Shown here piece by piece: positions 1 to 11,899 of a stretch of DNA of 64,000 nt. A program made the translations under genes and the position numbers. The notes beneath the pieces were generated by a model that saw only the letters and a list, made by a program, of their open reading frames with translations, made no database searches and had not been told where the DNA came from. Position 1 is the stretch's first letter; each line of letters begins with the position of its first letter. Origin of the DNA: Ricinus communis (Eukaryota; Streptophyta; Magnoliopsida; Malpighiales; Euphorbiaceae); contig NC_063262.1 of assembly GCF_019578655.1 (NCBI RefSeq), positions 7,385,582 through 7,449,581 of the forward strand, given 5' to 3'.

Positions 1-512
1 CATAATTACATAAATACCCCTGACCGACATATTTATTTACGAAAATACCAAACTCACAAATTTCCATTAAAACCCCATAAAAATAAACTTATACTTTCAA
101 TCCTTATTCCAAAATAAAATTTTCAATTTTTTCCTAACACAAAATTAATTTAAATAATAAATTTCCAACTTAAAATTTAATACTACTAATCAATTATAAT
201 ACCAATTTTTCTAAAATTCTTTTATAAACATCCTTTACAATTTCTACCATAATTTTCTAATTTATAATTTTACTTATATAAATATGCATTTGGAAAAAAT
301 TTGAATAACCAAAAATATATTCTACCCTTCAAATAATTTACTTAATTAATTCTTAAAATTTCAAACTAATTGGGTATAGAAAAATAATTCATTTAATCGA
401 CTAGTATTAAAATTTCTATTAAATCATTTCAAATTAAACCAAATAAAAATGAAGCTAAAATTAACTTAAATAAAAACTCATTATTAAATATATAAAAATT
501 TCGGGTATTACA
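1..512 (-). mobile_element. LTR fragment, diverged relative of the 44-51 kb element
   Basis: Read on the minus strand from 512, this begins TGTAATACCCG and follows the first part of the LTR at 43995 for long stretches, for example the block around the cgtaaataaatatgtcggtc motif. The window edge corresponds to about position 44358 of that LTR, so the fragment is about 150 bp longer than the matching stretch because of extra AT-rich sequence near 290-430. The rest of the element would lie left of the window. It abuts Copia coding sequence at 513, so it probably inserted into the Copia element. Confidence 0.8.
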
Positions 513-2380
513 CCTATCATTATTTATGCACCATTGTCATAGAACTTACCTTCAAATTTAACTAATATGACTACATATTCTACTTGTACAGACCAGCATC
601 AAACTTCCTCAGTGGCATCATCAAGTTCTGAAGGCTCCACTTCTATCTCACCAAGAGATTTATCTCAAGAATTTGCTCCTAAAAGTTCCATAAATGATGA
701 GCCAGAACAATCCCTAATTCAAGCAGAAACTCAACCAGTTGGCCATCTCATGGTGACGCGAGGAAAGAGCGAAATTTACAAGCCAAAATTTCCTTATACA
801 GGTATCGTTGAGACTATTGATAATTTGAATTTTATGGAACCTGTAACTGTTTCAACAGCTCTTAGTAATAACAATTGGAAGAAAGCCATGCAAAGTGAGT
901 ATCAAGCATTAACCTTGAACCAAACATGGCATCTAGTTCTAGCATCTAAAGCCCAGTCCTTAGTTGGAAGCAAATGGGTTTTCAAGCTCAAATACAATCC
1001 AAATGGGAGTATAGAGCGTTATAAAGCAAGGTTAGTGGCCAAGGGATTCCACCAAACACCTGGCATTGATTTCTTTGAGACATTCAGCCATGTTAACAAA
1101 CCCTCTACAATCAGACTTGTGCTCACACTCTAGTTGTCTCCAAAGGATGGGAAATGCGACAATTAGACATAAATAATGCATTTTTTAATGGTTTTCTTGC
1201 TGAAGATATTTATATGGTGCAATCCGAGGGCTTTGTTGATCCAAAGAAACCAAATTTTGTTTGTAAACTTGATAAAGCTATCTATGGCCTTAAGCAAGCT
1301 CCCCGTGCTTGATTTGATAGGTTGAAAAATACTTTAATCAGTTGGGGATTCTGCAATTCCAAATGTGACACTTCTCTCTTCTTTTTCAAGTCTAACACTA
1401 AAGTTTTGTTTATTCTCATTTATGTTGATGACATCTTGATAACAGGCAATGATAATAAACTTGCGCAAACTTTCATTCACAAGTTAAACAAAATCTTTTC
1501 ACTGAAAGACATAGGGTCTTTACATTATTTTCTTGGAATTGAAGTCTTTAGAGATGAAACTGGGATGTATCTTACACAATCAAGATATATTCAAGAATTA
1601 CTCAAGAAATCTGGAATGGAACATGTCAAAGAATGCTCAACACCACTAGTAATGGGAAAGAAGTTGTCTAAACAAGATGGAGAAATCATGAAGAATCCTA
1701 CAGCCTATAGATAGATTATAGGAGCCCTCCAATATCTCACACACACTCGACCAAATATAGCCTACTCAGTAAACAAGTTAAGTCAATTTCTTCAACAGCT
1801 AACAATGGTTCATTGGCAAGCAGTGAAGAGAGTTCTTCGATATCTAAGTGGCACTACAACTGCTGGCCTGCATATTAAACATAGTGACAAACTTCTTTTA
1901 AGTGGTTTTTCAGATGCTGATTTGGCTAGTTGTCCCGATGATTATCGGTCGGTAGCAGGCTATTGTGTTTATTTTGGTGATATGTTGGTTTCTTGGTCTT
2001 CTAAAAAGCAGCATGTTATAGCTAGATCTAGCACCGAGTCTGAATACAGATCTTTAGCCAACCTTACAGCAGAATGTGTTGGCTGACTTCACTTTTAAAA
2101 GAATTCTTATTTTCTCTTCCTTCTAGACCCATTGTTTGGGTTGACAATTTAAGTGCAGCTGCACTTGCGTCAAATCCTGTGTTTCACGCTCGAATAAAGC
2201 ATATAAAGATCAATGTTCATTTTGTTAGAGATATGGTTTTGAGAAAAGACTTGGAAATTCGGTATGTATCTTCACATGATCAGATAACAGATTGTCTTAC
2301 AAAGGCGTTGTCACATTCTCGCTTTGAATTTTTGTGAGACAAACTTGGTGTCGTTGAGTCACCCTTCGTTTGAGGGGAAA
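513..2380 (+). pseudogene. Ty1/Copia polyprotein remnant (reverse transcriptase and RNase H)
   Basis: This is the 3' half of a Copia pol gene: the linker after integrase (about 567-800), reverse transcriptase (about 860-1710) and RNase H (about 1805-2337). The reverse-transcriptase YVDD box lies at 1421-1432 and RNase H motifs such as SSTESEY near 2030. Gag, protease and integrase are missing, since the reading begins right at the foreign LTR at 512. The frame is broken by a shift near 1128, stops near 1312 and 1712, and a shift near 2075. A purine tract at 2371-2381 follows the end of pol. In life it would copy element RNA into DNA; here it is dead. Confidence 0.9.
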
Positions 2381-2381
2381 G

Positions 2382-2620
2382 TTAAAACAGCTTGATATTT
2401 ACTGTGTGACCACTTCAACTTCAGTTCAGATATTCCAGCCTACATTTATGCAACTATATGATAGAGTTTCAGTGGAAGTAGTCCATTTATATCCGGTTTA
2501 GATAGTCCTACCTTGTAGCATTAAATCAGTTTGTAATCTCTTAATATTATCTCTGGTTGTTGTAAATCTGCTACAAATATGAATGAAATATCAGTAAAGA
2601 ACCCGGTGTCATTATTCCAA
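2382..2620 (+). mobile_element. Probable 3' LTR of the Copia remnant
   Basis: The sequence directly follows the purine tract, where a Copia 3' LTR should start. The usual TG start is not intact (gttaaaacagc), and the right end is guessed from loss of recognisable structure near 2620. No second LTR is in the window to confirm the borders. Confidence 0.4.
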
Positions 2621-3099
2621 ACATTCTTAATTTTTCTTTCCTAAAGTATGTCACGAATCCAGTTCATTTCCCCCTTTTCTATTGAAATTACCTATCGGTG
2701 ATCCAAGCATTTCTAAGGCAAGAATCAAGCAACACTTATATCTTTTTATAATTTTTACTAATTTATATAACTTTTTATTAAATTAAGTAATTTTTTAATT
2801 AACTTGTTAAAAATTTTTAGATTGTAAATAAATTTTAAATCTAGTATTATAGTATGTATACTAGATACTAGTATCAATATACTATATGACATATTAATAT
2901 ATATAACTTATAAGAGTATAAAGTATATTATAATATTATAGTTATTTTTAATATGTATTATTTTTTGTATTTCGATAACAATTGCTTGAATTATATAAAT
3001 GATAAATATAAAATAATTTTTTTATAGAGTATATGTATTATTTTTTTTAATATATGTATTATTTATATAATATAAATAATTATTGATAAATATATGTAA
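2621..3099. other. AT-rich spacer
   Basis: Mostly A/T runs; I see no gene, RNA or clear element. Confidence 0.6.
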
Positions 3100-3321
3100 A
3101 AAATTCGGTTCTACGGTTTGGTTTGAATCAGTACAATATGGATCGGTTCTGGTACGGTTATGATACGGTTTTTACTAAAGAACTAATACCATAACGTAAT
3201 AGTAAAAAAATTTGGATCGGTTTAATTCGGTTATAAAAACTTTCGGTTTTTTCGGTTCTGGTACTTTTCGGTACGGTTATTCGGTTCGGATGGGAATCAC
3301 CGAGATCCATGCTCAGCCCTA
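3100..3321. mobile_element. hAT-like non-autonomous element, right end only
   Basis: The stretch is dense in CGGTT/GGTACGG motifs and ends tgctcagcccta. In reverse complement this reads TAGGGCTGAGCA followed by repeated CCGAACCG words, a form common at the ends of plant hAT-type MITEs. No matching left terminus is visible upstream, so it is truncated. Confidence 0.45.
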
Positions 3322-3799
3322 TTGCAAGGTGTTAGAGACTCATACTCTATATGATGATTTTTTAAAAAATTTAAATATAATATAGAAGACTTCTGAAAAA
3401 AAATATGATATAAAAGGATTATGCTATATAAAAAATAAATATTTTATTATATTTGTAACATGAAATATATAAATAGAGTCTGATTTATTTTAAAAATAGT
3501 CTTTATATGTATATGTATATATATTAAGAAATGAACTTTAAATGTGTATTTTATGTTTTTGATTTTATCAAAATTTATTATGGGTTCGTTAGATTAAAAA
3601 TTTTAAATTCTTCAGCTAATTGCAGAATTTTATGTAAGTTAAGAAGTTAAATTCTTTTGATTTTTAAATTTCAAAATTTATTTCATTATATTCTAAAGTA
3701 TTTTAGATGTAGTTATATCGTACCAGTAAAAATAAAAATAATCAAATATATATAAACGCATATCAGACACATTAAGTAAAGTATTTGTATCAAATACAT
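3322..3799. other. AT-rich spacer
   Basis: No coding potential or structured repeat recognised. Confidence 0.6.
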
Positions 3800-4045
3800 C
3801 CTTTGTCAAGAGCAATGTACAGGAAGGGTATCTCGAGATGTCTCCGTCTGGCTGCCTTGGCCACCAATATGCAGCAAGACTACATTTTTTACTAACAAAT
3901 CTGAAAACAGAAGTTCTAAAAAACTGATTGCTGAGGATGTATCTTCAGCTATAGCTTGGACTTCCCAAGGAGCTGTCCTCTTTTCATTTAGCACATTAGA
4001 GATGCCAAATGCTTATGCCATAAAGCAAGCTTCTCTGATTGCAAT
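3800..4045 (-). pseudogene. Possible RNase-H-like (RVT_3) fragment
   Basis: The minus-strand translation from about 4045 contains AIREACFMA, one stop, then AFGISNV and PWEVQAIAEDTSSAISFLE. This order resembles the C-terminal RNase-H-like domain of plant LINE-type proteins. The stretch between is shortened, and the usual RxxNxVAH motif is absent. It is too degraded to be active, and the assignment is by eye. Confidence 0.3.
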
Positions 4046-4089
4046 TTAGGCTAAAAATTAAGAAAATTCTGTTTTTAGATAATTTGAAA

Positions 4090-4470
4090 ACTAATTCTAA
4101 ATTTGGGATGGTTTTTAATACGCAAGCACTCTTCCTTAGTTGGACTGGCGGATAGAGCTGCCCTCTAGTCTAACTGGCGAACAAAGATAGTATACTGCTC
4201 CGATAGATGGATATAAAAAAGGAAATAAGACTTGTCCCCAATTCAAGTGGCGGACATATATAATTTTTTTTTTAAAATGAATATATCTGTGTAGCTATAC
4301 ACCAAAAAAAGATAAAAAGCTAGTCCTATCCACTTATAGAACTAGCGACGGGTCTTTCCGCCAATCCTACAAGCGGACATAACCATCTTCTTAATTTTTT
4401 TTTTTCAGAGTTTGACCATTACTCTAAATTGGTATTGTTTTTTTAAACCACCCTAAATTGATAATTTCAT
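4090..4470. mobile_element. Inverted-repeat element candidate with GCGGACA-type internal repeats
   Basis: The left end (4093-4120) and the reverse complement of the right end (4443-4470) share imperfect arms around AAATTTGGGATGGTTT / CAATTTAGGGTGGTTT. The interior has several related words (tggcggacat, aagcggacat, ctggcggata) in GC-richer DNA unlike its surroundings. It is probably a small non-autonomous DNA transposon; no target duplication was identified. Confidence 0.35.
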
Positions 4471-4604
4471 AATTTCCCATCTCATATTTTGAGAAATTCT
4501 CAATTGCATTTGATTAAGAAAAACCTCATCTAGTATCAGAATATTAGTAGAGATAAAAATAATTTTTGTAGATAAGTCACAATGAATTATGTACTTGTCT
4601 AATT

Positions 4605-4784
4605 TTACTTGATGCCTGATTTTACTCCATAACAAATCAACCTTGCAGGGAATGAAGGAAAGTCTCCACCTTCAGAAATAAAATCTTTTAACAATGCAAT
4701 TAGCTCTGAATTGGTTCTTTTTACTTCTTCAAGAAAATCTGAATGAAGCCAAACTTCTAATTCGAGAGCCTCCTTTTTCTTCAA
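4605..4784 (-). pseudogene. Unrecognised exon-like open stretch
   Basis: A 59-codon minus-strand frame has protein-like composition (including WLHSDFLEEVKRTNSELIA and GGDFPSFPA) but no start codon in frame. I do not recognise the family. It may be a fragment of a host gene carried by a transposon or a chance open frame. No continuation is visible on either side. Confidence 0.25.
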
Positions 4785-7049
4785 GCTTTAGGGTTTCTTA
4801 AGATAATGGGAAATTGACCTCCATTCTTCAACAAAACATATCTTTTTTCTAAATATAAAAGAAACATTATCAACTGTTTATAAAAGTGCTTTTCCAAGAC
4901 ACATAGCCACTGTTCAAAATGTTATTAAATATTATAATATTAATTTATTAAATTTATAAAATATAAAAATTATAAAAATAGTATGCGATTTAATGCAAAA
5001 TCATATATATATACTTAAAATTAATAAGTTACTGCATAAAAAATGTTATAAGAAATATAAATTAAATACTTAGCCTTTAATCTAATAAGTAACCAAAAAT
5101 AAAAATTTATACTCTAAAACAGTTCCATTGACCACTGTAATTTGTTCTATAAGGAATATAAATTGATATATAAAATATTAACTTTCTAATAATTAATAAT
5201 TATAAAGATTTATCTAAATTTTACTAAAAATAAATAAAAAAATTATTAATTATTTAATAAAAAAATCATTAATTAATTTATTAAATATCAAATATTAAAA
5301 AAGACCTACTAGAAATAAGACTTTGACATTAACAATCCCTTAAAATTATCAAAAGATGTAGACAACCTTGATAGGGGATAATTAAATAAAGATAAAAATA
5401 CGTAAGCATAGTTACGAAAGCACAAGCAAATGATATATAAGAAAAAAAAGAAACAAGCGCGTTTCTTTCATTTTCAAATTCCAAATAAATTAATTAATTA
5501 TTGGCTTTTACAGTTTACTTTTACTCTAAGAAAACAACATATATATTAACAGCTACTCTTTTTGGCTTTTACCAAACGTCTCCTTTGTCCAATTGTTATC
5601 AAATATTAAATTTCATTTGTTGGATTTGGTCAATATCTTCCAATCTTGAAATTGACTTGCCCATAACAAATCGAACCATAAGAAAATTAAAAATAATATA
5701 AAATCACCCGTATAGGATAAGGATGACAGCCATTATGATGTCTCCTTGCAAGGATAAGCAATTACAAGAGGCAGATTTCTTTATTTCCTGTTGATTTTTA
5801 ATGAATACTAAAGTATTAGGTTTCGTTTTATTGACAATGACATTTTCTTTTTTAATTTATAGAAATAATGTCTTTATGTTGGATATAATATGTAGTTCGT
5901 CTAAGTAAATTTGAACTTGACATATATATTTTGTATGTGTAAATATTATTATCATTTTTAAGGTAGGTATCACATGTTATAATATAAAATTATTACCAAT
6001 TATATTTTATTTAAGACATTCTTTTTTCTAATAAATCTAATTACCAAAAAGCTAGTGAGAGAAAATGTGTCTTTAATTTTTCAGCTCCACATCTACCTAA
6101 ATAATATAGTTTTGGTTTGGTGGAGAATTTAGTATTTGGGCTAGTTTAGAGATTTACACTCTCTAAATGGTGAGATTTTTCTTTTATTGGTGGTCTAATC
6201 TGCCTTAAAAGAGAAAAGTAAGAGGCATAATAATATGGTCCTCGCAATGCATTTCTCTATGAGAAGGACAAATCAAGATTAAAGGAATGGGTACGAAAGA
6301 AGATGTTAATTGTCTTGAACATTTAAAATTTCAGAGAAAAAGAGGGTAGATTTAAATCGTTCTCATTCCCAACAGTATTAATTAGAAATTCAATTAAAAA
6401 GACGTTTGACTATTCGCAGTCAATATTTAGCAACTCCTAAGACTACTGATTATTCAATGTCAACTCTTTAATACTTTCTATTCTTCACCTAAACCATCAC
6501 GAGAATTAGGTTTGAAGAGAAAAAGGAAAACTAGTAAAAAGCTAAATACTGAAAAAGAAATACTACGACATCGTTTGTTTTGCAGAAGTAACTTATCTTT
6601 TCAATATTTCTTGGGAAAAATATATTTATTCTTTCATAGTTTAATTATATATAGAAATTATAAGAAAGCGAGACATTTTTTCACGCATTGCAAGGTTTTT
6701 ATTATTATTTTAATTATAGATAATAATATATTTTTAAATAAAATTTATTAAAATTATAATATTTTTAATTTTTGAAAATTGTATTGCTACTTTTAAAATT
6801 AAAATTATTTTATAATTAAAAAATTGAGTTATTAATTGATATAATATTAAGAATATAATTTAAAATATTACTTTCTAGAATTAGAATTATTATTTAATTA
6901 AAAACTAATTAATTAATTAATAATATATTAAATAATTTGCCATTTTGTTGTCAATATTATACATTTTATATAGATGGTTGAGTATTAATTTAATTATACA
7001 AAAGGTTGAAATTTAAATTTTGAAGTCCTCTTTAAAATAAAAATTTGTA
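4785..7049. other. AT-rich spacer
   Basis: Long A/T-rich stretch with short open frames of biased composition. I found no gene or RNA. Only generic AT repeats are visible. Confidence 0.6.
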
Positions 7050-7668
7050 TACTCCATCACAAAGAGATATTCTTTCCGTTTAAGAAAGATAGTACATTTT
7101 TATATTTACATATGGATTAAGAATATAAGTTGTTTAGTTAATATCATTAATTATTATTATTATTATTCTATAAAATATTTATTAAAATCTTAATAAAAAC
7201 TATAATTTTAAAACGTAAAGCGCCAAAATTAATTGCATGTGGAAATATTTTATGCTAATTAATTAATAAAAAGTATATTTGACAATTTCTTAATAACTTA
7301 ATAATTTAAAGTGTACTATAATTTAGAATAGACCGAAAAGGAAAAAGTAAAAAAAGGAAAATCTTTTTCTTTGACCAAAAAAGTAGTTCACTCTCAATTT
7401 ACAAGCGGGTTAAAGACTATAGACTTTTTAGTTAATGCTATTAATTTTTCTTACTCTTTCTCTAAAATACATTTATTAAAATTTTTATAGACACTACAAT
7501 TTCAAAGTATAAGATGTAAAAAGTAGTTACATTTGATAATATCTATATTAATTAATGATGGATATATTTGACATTTACTTACTAATTTAATAATTAAGAA
7601 AAAAAGTGAACTTTAATTTCAAACAGACCAAAAAGGGAAAAAAAGATTATCTTTTTGGGATGGAGAAA
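7050..7668. mobile_element. Stowaway-like MITE, apparent head-to-tail dimer
   Basis: The left end reads CTCCATCACAAAGAGATATTC and the reverse complement of the right end CTCCATCCCAAAAAGATAATC, a good terminal inverted repeat resembling the widespread plant CTCCxTCC MITE ends. Inside, two related bodies follow one another (about 7075-7360 and 7380-7650), each with TTTAGTTAAT..ATTAAT, ATTTATTAAAATTTT and an 'agaccraaaagg' segment. This suggests a dimer sharing outer ends. Confidence 0.5.
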
Positions 7669-9530
7669 TATTCTATAATGTAAATCTATTTAGTGTGAAC
7701 ACTCACTAAATGTCAACATAACAGATGATTCCTAATACAAATTAAAAAAAGCATGTAACCTATGCAAGTAATTAAATCTTAATAAAGAAAAAGAAATGTA
7801 ATGCAACTTTTATTGATTATTGAATAAGTACTGACACGAGGATAGATAGAATATTGTTATCTAAATTCAGTGTATGTCTCTGTTTATACACTAAATTAAT
7901 AGATAGTCTATATATATTTTTTAATTTTAAACGATACAAGCATAAATTAATAATTCAATATAAAATATTTATACATACAATAATATTTTTTTTTCACTAT
8001 TAAACATTGCTTTTCTTGTTGGGTTACATATGTTAAATCTTTTGATTAAGGAAGACATATTTCTTGCAATTGCAGAAAGCTGAACAGGTCAACACGGTTT
8101 TGATTTCTTTTATTACAATGTTTTCTCTTTTCGTGATTACAGCATGTGGGGTTTCCTTCACATGCAAGGCATAGAAAAATTCAGAAAAGGTACCCACGAA
8201 AAAAAGTTGTTTCTTACGCGGATTTTTAATTTAAATTATGTCATTTTTCTTGTTAATTTAGAGTATAAATTTTTATTTCACTTTAATACCTCCCAATATT
8301 AGTTGTTATGAATTTAATATTATATGGACTTTTAATAATAATATTATTTATTAAGTAATCTAGTGTATAGTTAAGTATATGAATTTATGTTAAGTAAAAT
8401 TAAGATTTATTTATTTTTTATTTTATTATTGATAATATAAAATAATTTTTTTAACATAAATTTTATAATAGTTTAAGAGTGCTCCATTAGTTAGTTTGAT
8501 AATTAAGGGATTTTAAAATGATAAAAAGAAAATCATAAACCCTTAAATAAATTAAGAAGCAAATAATTAAAATAAAATAAAATAACTCAAAATCCTTTTA
8601 CTTTTTTCTTTTTGTCTGTAAAGGTCTTTTTATTTTTCTAAAAAAGAAAAATAAAATAAAATAAATAAAGTTTAGGGATTATGGGGTCCATATTTATAAC
8701 AAATTTATTAGTAATGACGTGTTAACAGCTAATTCTTTCTATTCAATCGGATCCTCTCAATATTACCCAAATACGCGCATAATTCCTGCAACAAAATTAA
8801 GATTTGTGATATATGGACTCAGCAGTTTTAGTTTTCATTTTCCTTTTGTTTTTATTTTAAACTATGAATAATATTTTTGATATTCCTGAGATTACGTTTA
8901 GTTGGTGATTAATGAAACTTAATGGTTAATCATTAACTAATGTTTAGCCTCTTTATAAATTTTTATTAACTCCATCTCTTAGATTAAAAGGGTCAAAGCT
9001 AAAATTAAAAAAAATAATTAATTTTGATATTTCTATTTAATACTAAATAATTGTTATTTTTAATTTTAAAAACATTTATATTAAATACACTTAACTGAAT
9101 AAAATTAATATTTTTTATTTAGTATCTAGAGTTAATTTAACTAATTTAATGGTAAAGTTGAGAAGTAGTTAAAGAAGAAGACATTTTACCAATATGCTAT
9201 ACAATAATAACTTAATAACAACTGTGATATTATATTCCAATCAATACTCTTGTATTTATTGACCTTTATTAACTTTTTTTTCTTTTGCCAAGTGAGTCCG
9301 AGGTACTGACCTAATGCTTTCATCAACTGCCATATGAAATGCATCTATGTCACTGTTTTTTGCTTTATCTTTTAATATCAGTGTTAATGGCCACCCTGAT
9401 TATATTCCAAATTACTAGTCTCCTTTTAAGCCTTTCTGCTTTTTCCTATGTGATTTCCTTTCATTTGGAGCTTTCTTCGAATTGATTATGAGTCGACTTT
9501 TCTTTTTTTGGTTTGACTGCTGAAGTTTCT
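7669..9530. other. AT-rich spacer upstream of ascorbate oxidase
   Basis: No gene or clear element. The last few hundred bases are less A/T-biased and probably hold the promoter of the downstream gene. Confidence 0.55.
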
Positions 9531-9535
9531 GCCAC

Positions 9536-9543
9536 TATATAAG
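9536..9543 (+). promoter_or_regulatory. TATA box of the ascorbate oxidase gene
   Basis: TATATAAG lies 122 bases upstream of the start codon, a usual spacing for a plant gene with a leader of about 95 bases. Confidence 0.6.
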
Positions 9544-9665
9544 ACAAGAACATCAGGTTTTTTAACCAGAGGATAAAGCAGAGCATCAAAACCTCCCTCC
9601 CTCGAGACAGTCTCTTTTGAAGAATTAATCAAGTTAATTACCATTTCAAATAAAAATTTGAAAGC

Positions 9666-11796
9666 ATGAATGAGCTTTCGAATATCATAAGAAGTGCTGC
9701 AAAGTTTTGGGTTCTACTCTGTCTCATTTCTTGTGTTAGCATACCGGTTTCAGAAGCTAGAATTCGTCGCTACAAATGGGAGGTGAAGTATGAGTACAAG
9801 TCTCCTGATTGCTGTAAGAAGTTGGTTATAACAATTAACGGCGGAAGCCCAGGACCCACAATCTTAGCTCAGCAAAATGATACTATTATTGTCGAAGTTA
9901 AGAATAATTTGTTAACTGAAAATCTTGCAATCCATTGGCATGGAATTAGACAGGTATTTCTTTTTCTTTTTCTTTTTTATACTAAAGTATATTTTCAAGT
10001 CAAAAGTAAAGAAAGTTTCATTCTTATATAGAAGTGTTCTTTGTTTATTAATGATTACAGATTGGAACTCCTTGGTTTGATGGAACAGAAGGTGTTACTC
10101 AATGCCCAATTGTGCCTGGAGATACTTTCAAATATCAGTTTGTTGTTGACAGGGTAAGTTTATTCCAGGGCAATTAACTGAAAGAAACAATGTTGAAGGG
10201 ATAATTAATGTGCTGAAACCTTTTCAATTGCAGCCTGGAACATACTTGTACCATGCTCACTATGGGATGCAAAGAGAAGCAGGGTTATATGGATCAATCC
10301 GTGTATCACTGCCCAACGGACAATCTGAGCCTTTTGCGTACCATTATGATCGGAGTATCATCCTTAATGACTGGTATCACAAAAATACTTACGAACAAGC
10401 CACAGGGTTGGCTTCTGTTCCCTTTGGTTGGGTTGGGGAGCCTCAGGTAAATATCAATTGAACAGAATCTGCTGTCTTGCGAGCAACTAATGGCATTTTG
10501 CTAAAGATCTCTTGACACAATCCTTTTCAGTCACTTCTGATACAAGGAAAAGGAAGATTCAACTGCTCTACCCCAGGCACTAAAGCTGATCTCTGTAATG
10601 CTACCAATCCTGAATGCTTTCCCTATGTTATGACAGTGGTTCCTGGAAAGACATACCGACTCAGGGTTTCTAGCTTGACTGCCTTATCAGCCCTTAGTTT
10701 CCAAATTGAGGTAACTTTCTATCCAGTATAGAATTTACACTTTATATGCACCTGCTGCCAGGCTAAGCACTTTCCGCTTTGTTATCTCAATTCGTTGCTA
10801 ATATATATTTATACACACACACTTATTTTGTATCTACAGGGACATAATATGACTGTTGTTGAAGCAGATGGACACTATGTTCAACCATTTGTAGTAAAGA
10901 ACTTATTCATCTACTCTGGGGAGACATACTCAGTTTTAATAACAACTGACAAAGACCCATCAAGAAATTACTGGATGACTACAGATGTCGTTAGCAGAGA
11001 CCCCTCAACTCCACACGGTCTAGCCATCCTCAATTACTATCCAAATCATCATCGAAGATCACCATCAACAACTCCGCCGTCAGGCCCTCTATGGAACGAT
11101 AGTAAACCGCGGTTGGCTCAAAGTCTAGCCATTAAGTCTCACCAGAATTACATCCACACACCTCCTCCAATCTCACATAGAACAATAGTAATGCTGAATA
11201 CTCAAAATAGTGTCGACGATCATGTTAGATGGTCAATTAATAATGTCTCATTTAACCTTCCCCACACTCCTTACCTTATAGCAATGAAGCACAATTTGAC
11301 CCATGTGCATAGCCAACTCCCACCTCCTACAGGCTATGATTTCAAGACTTATAACATATATAGTGTTCCAGAGAACAAGAATGCTACCATAAGTGATGGA
11401 GTTTACCGCCTTCAGTTCAATACGGCAATAGATATTATTCTGCAGAATGCGAAATCTATGAATAACAAGACCAGTGAGACACACCCATGGCATCTACATG
11501 GGCATGATTTCTGGGTTCTTGGGTACGGAGAAGGAAAATTTGACATGTACAATGACCCGTATAAGTACAATTTGGTGGATCCGATCATGAAGAATACAGT
11601 GCCAGTACATCCTTGTGGTTGGACAGCTTTGAGATTTCAGGCTGATAATCCAGGAGTGTGGTTATTTCATTGCCATATTGAGTCTCATTTCTTCATGGGT
11701 ATGGGAGTGGTGTTTGAGGAAGGGGTTGAAAGAGTTGGAAATCTGCCATCCTCCATTATGGGCTGTGGTGAAAGCAAAGGTACTTCTAGGCCTTAG
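9666..11796 (+). CDS. L-ascorbate oxidase (multicopper oxidase)
   Basis: Five exons join to 576 aa: 9666-9953, 10061-10153, 10234-10446, 10531-10710 and 10840-11796, all with GT-AG introns in phase 0. It is a secreted blue-copper enzyme that oxidises apoplastic ascorbate with reduction of oxygen to water. A hydrophobic signal peptide spans about residues 10-31. All four copper clusters are visible: HWHG (90-93), HAH (134-136), HPWHLHGH (473-480) and HCHIESH (535-541). Cys536 is followed ten residues later by Met546, the type-1 axial ligand. Several N-glycosylation sequons occur. The length is usual for ascorbate oxidases, and the motif spacing and GYGEGKFD segment favour this over laccase. 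The start is the first ATG after the TATA box and precedes the signal peptide. Confidence 0.93.
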
Positions 11797-11852
11797 TTTT
11801 AAGGAAATTATATCATTGTTTTGGCCAATTTTGATCAAAGTTGAAAAGGAAA

Positions 11853-11858
11853 AATAAA
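11853..11858 (+). terminator. Polyadenylation signal candidate
   Basis: AATAAA lies 57 bases after the ascorbate oxidase stop and is followed by T-rich DNA. Confidence 0.5.
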
Positions 11859-11899
11859 ATGTACAACTTTTTTGTTTGTTTGGTAGGATGTTTATATAT

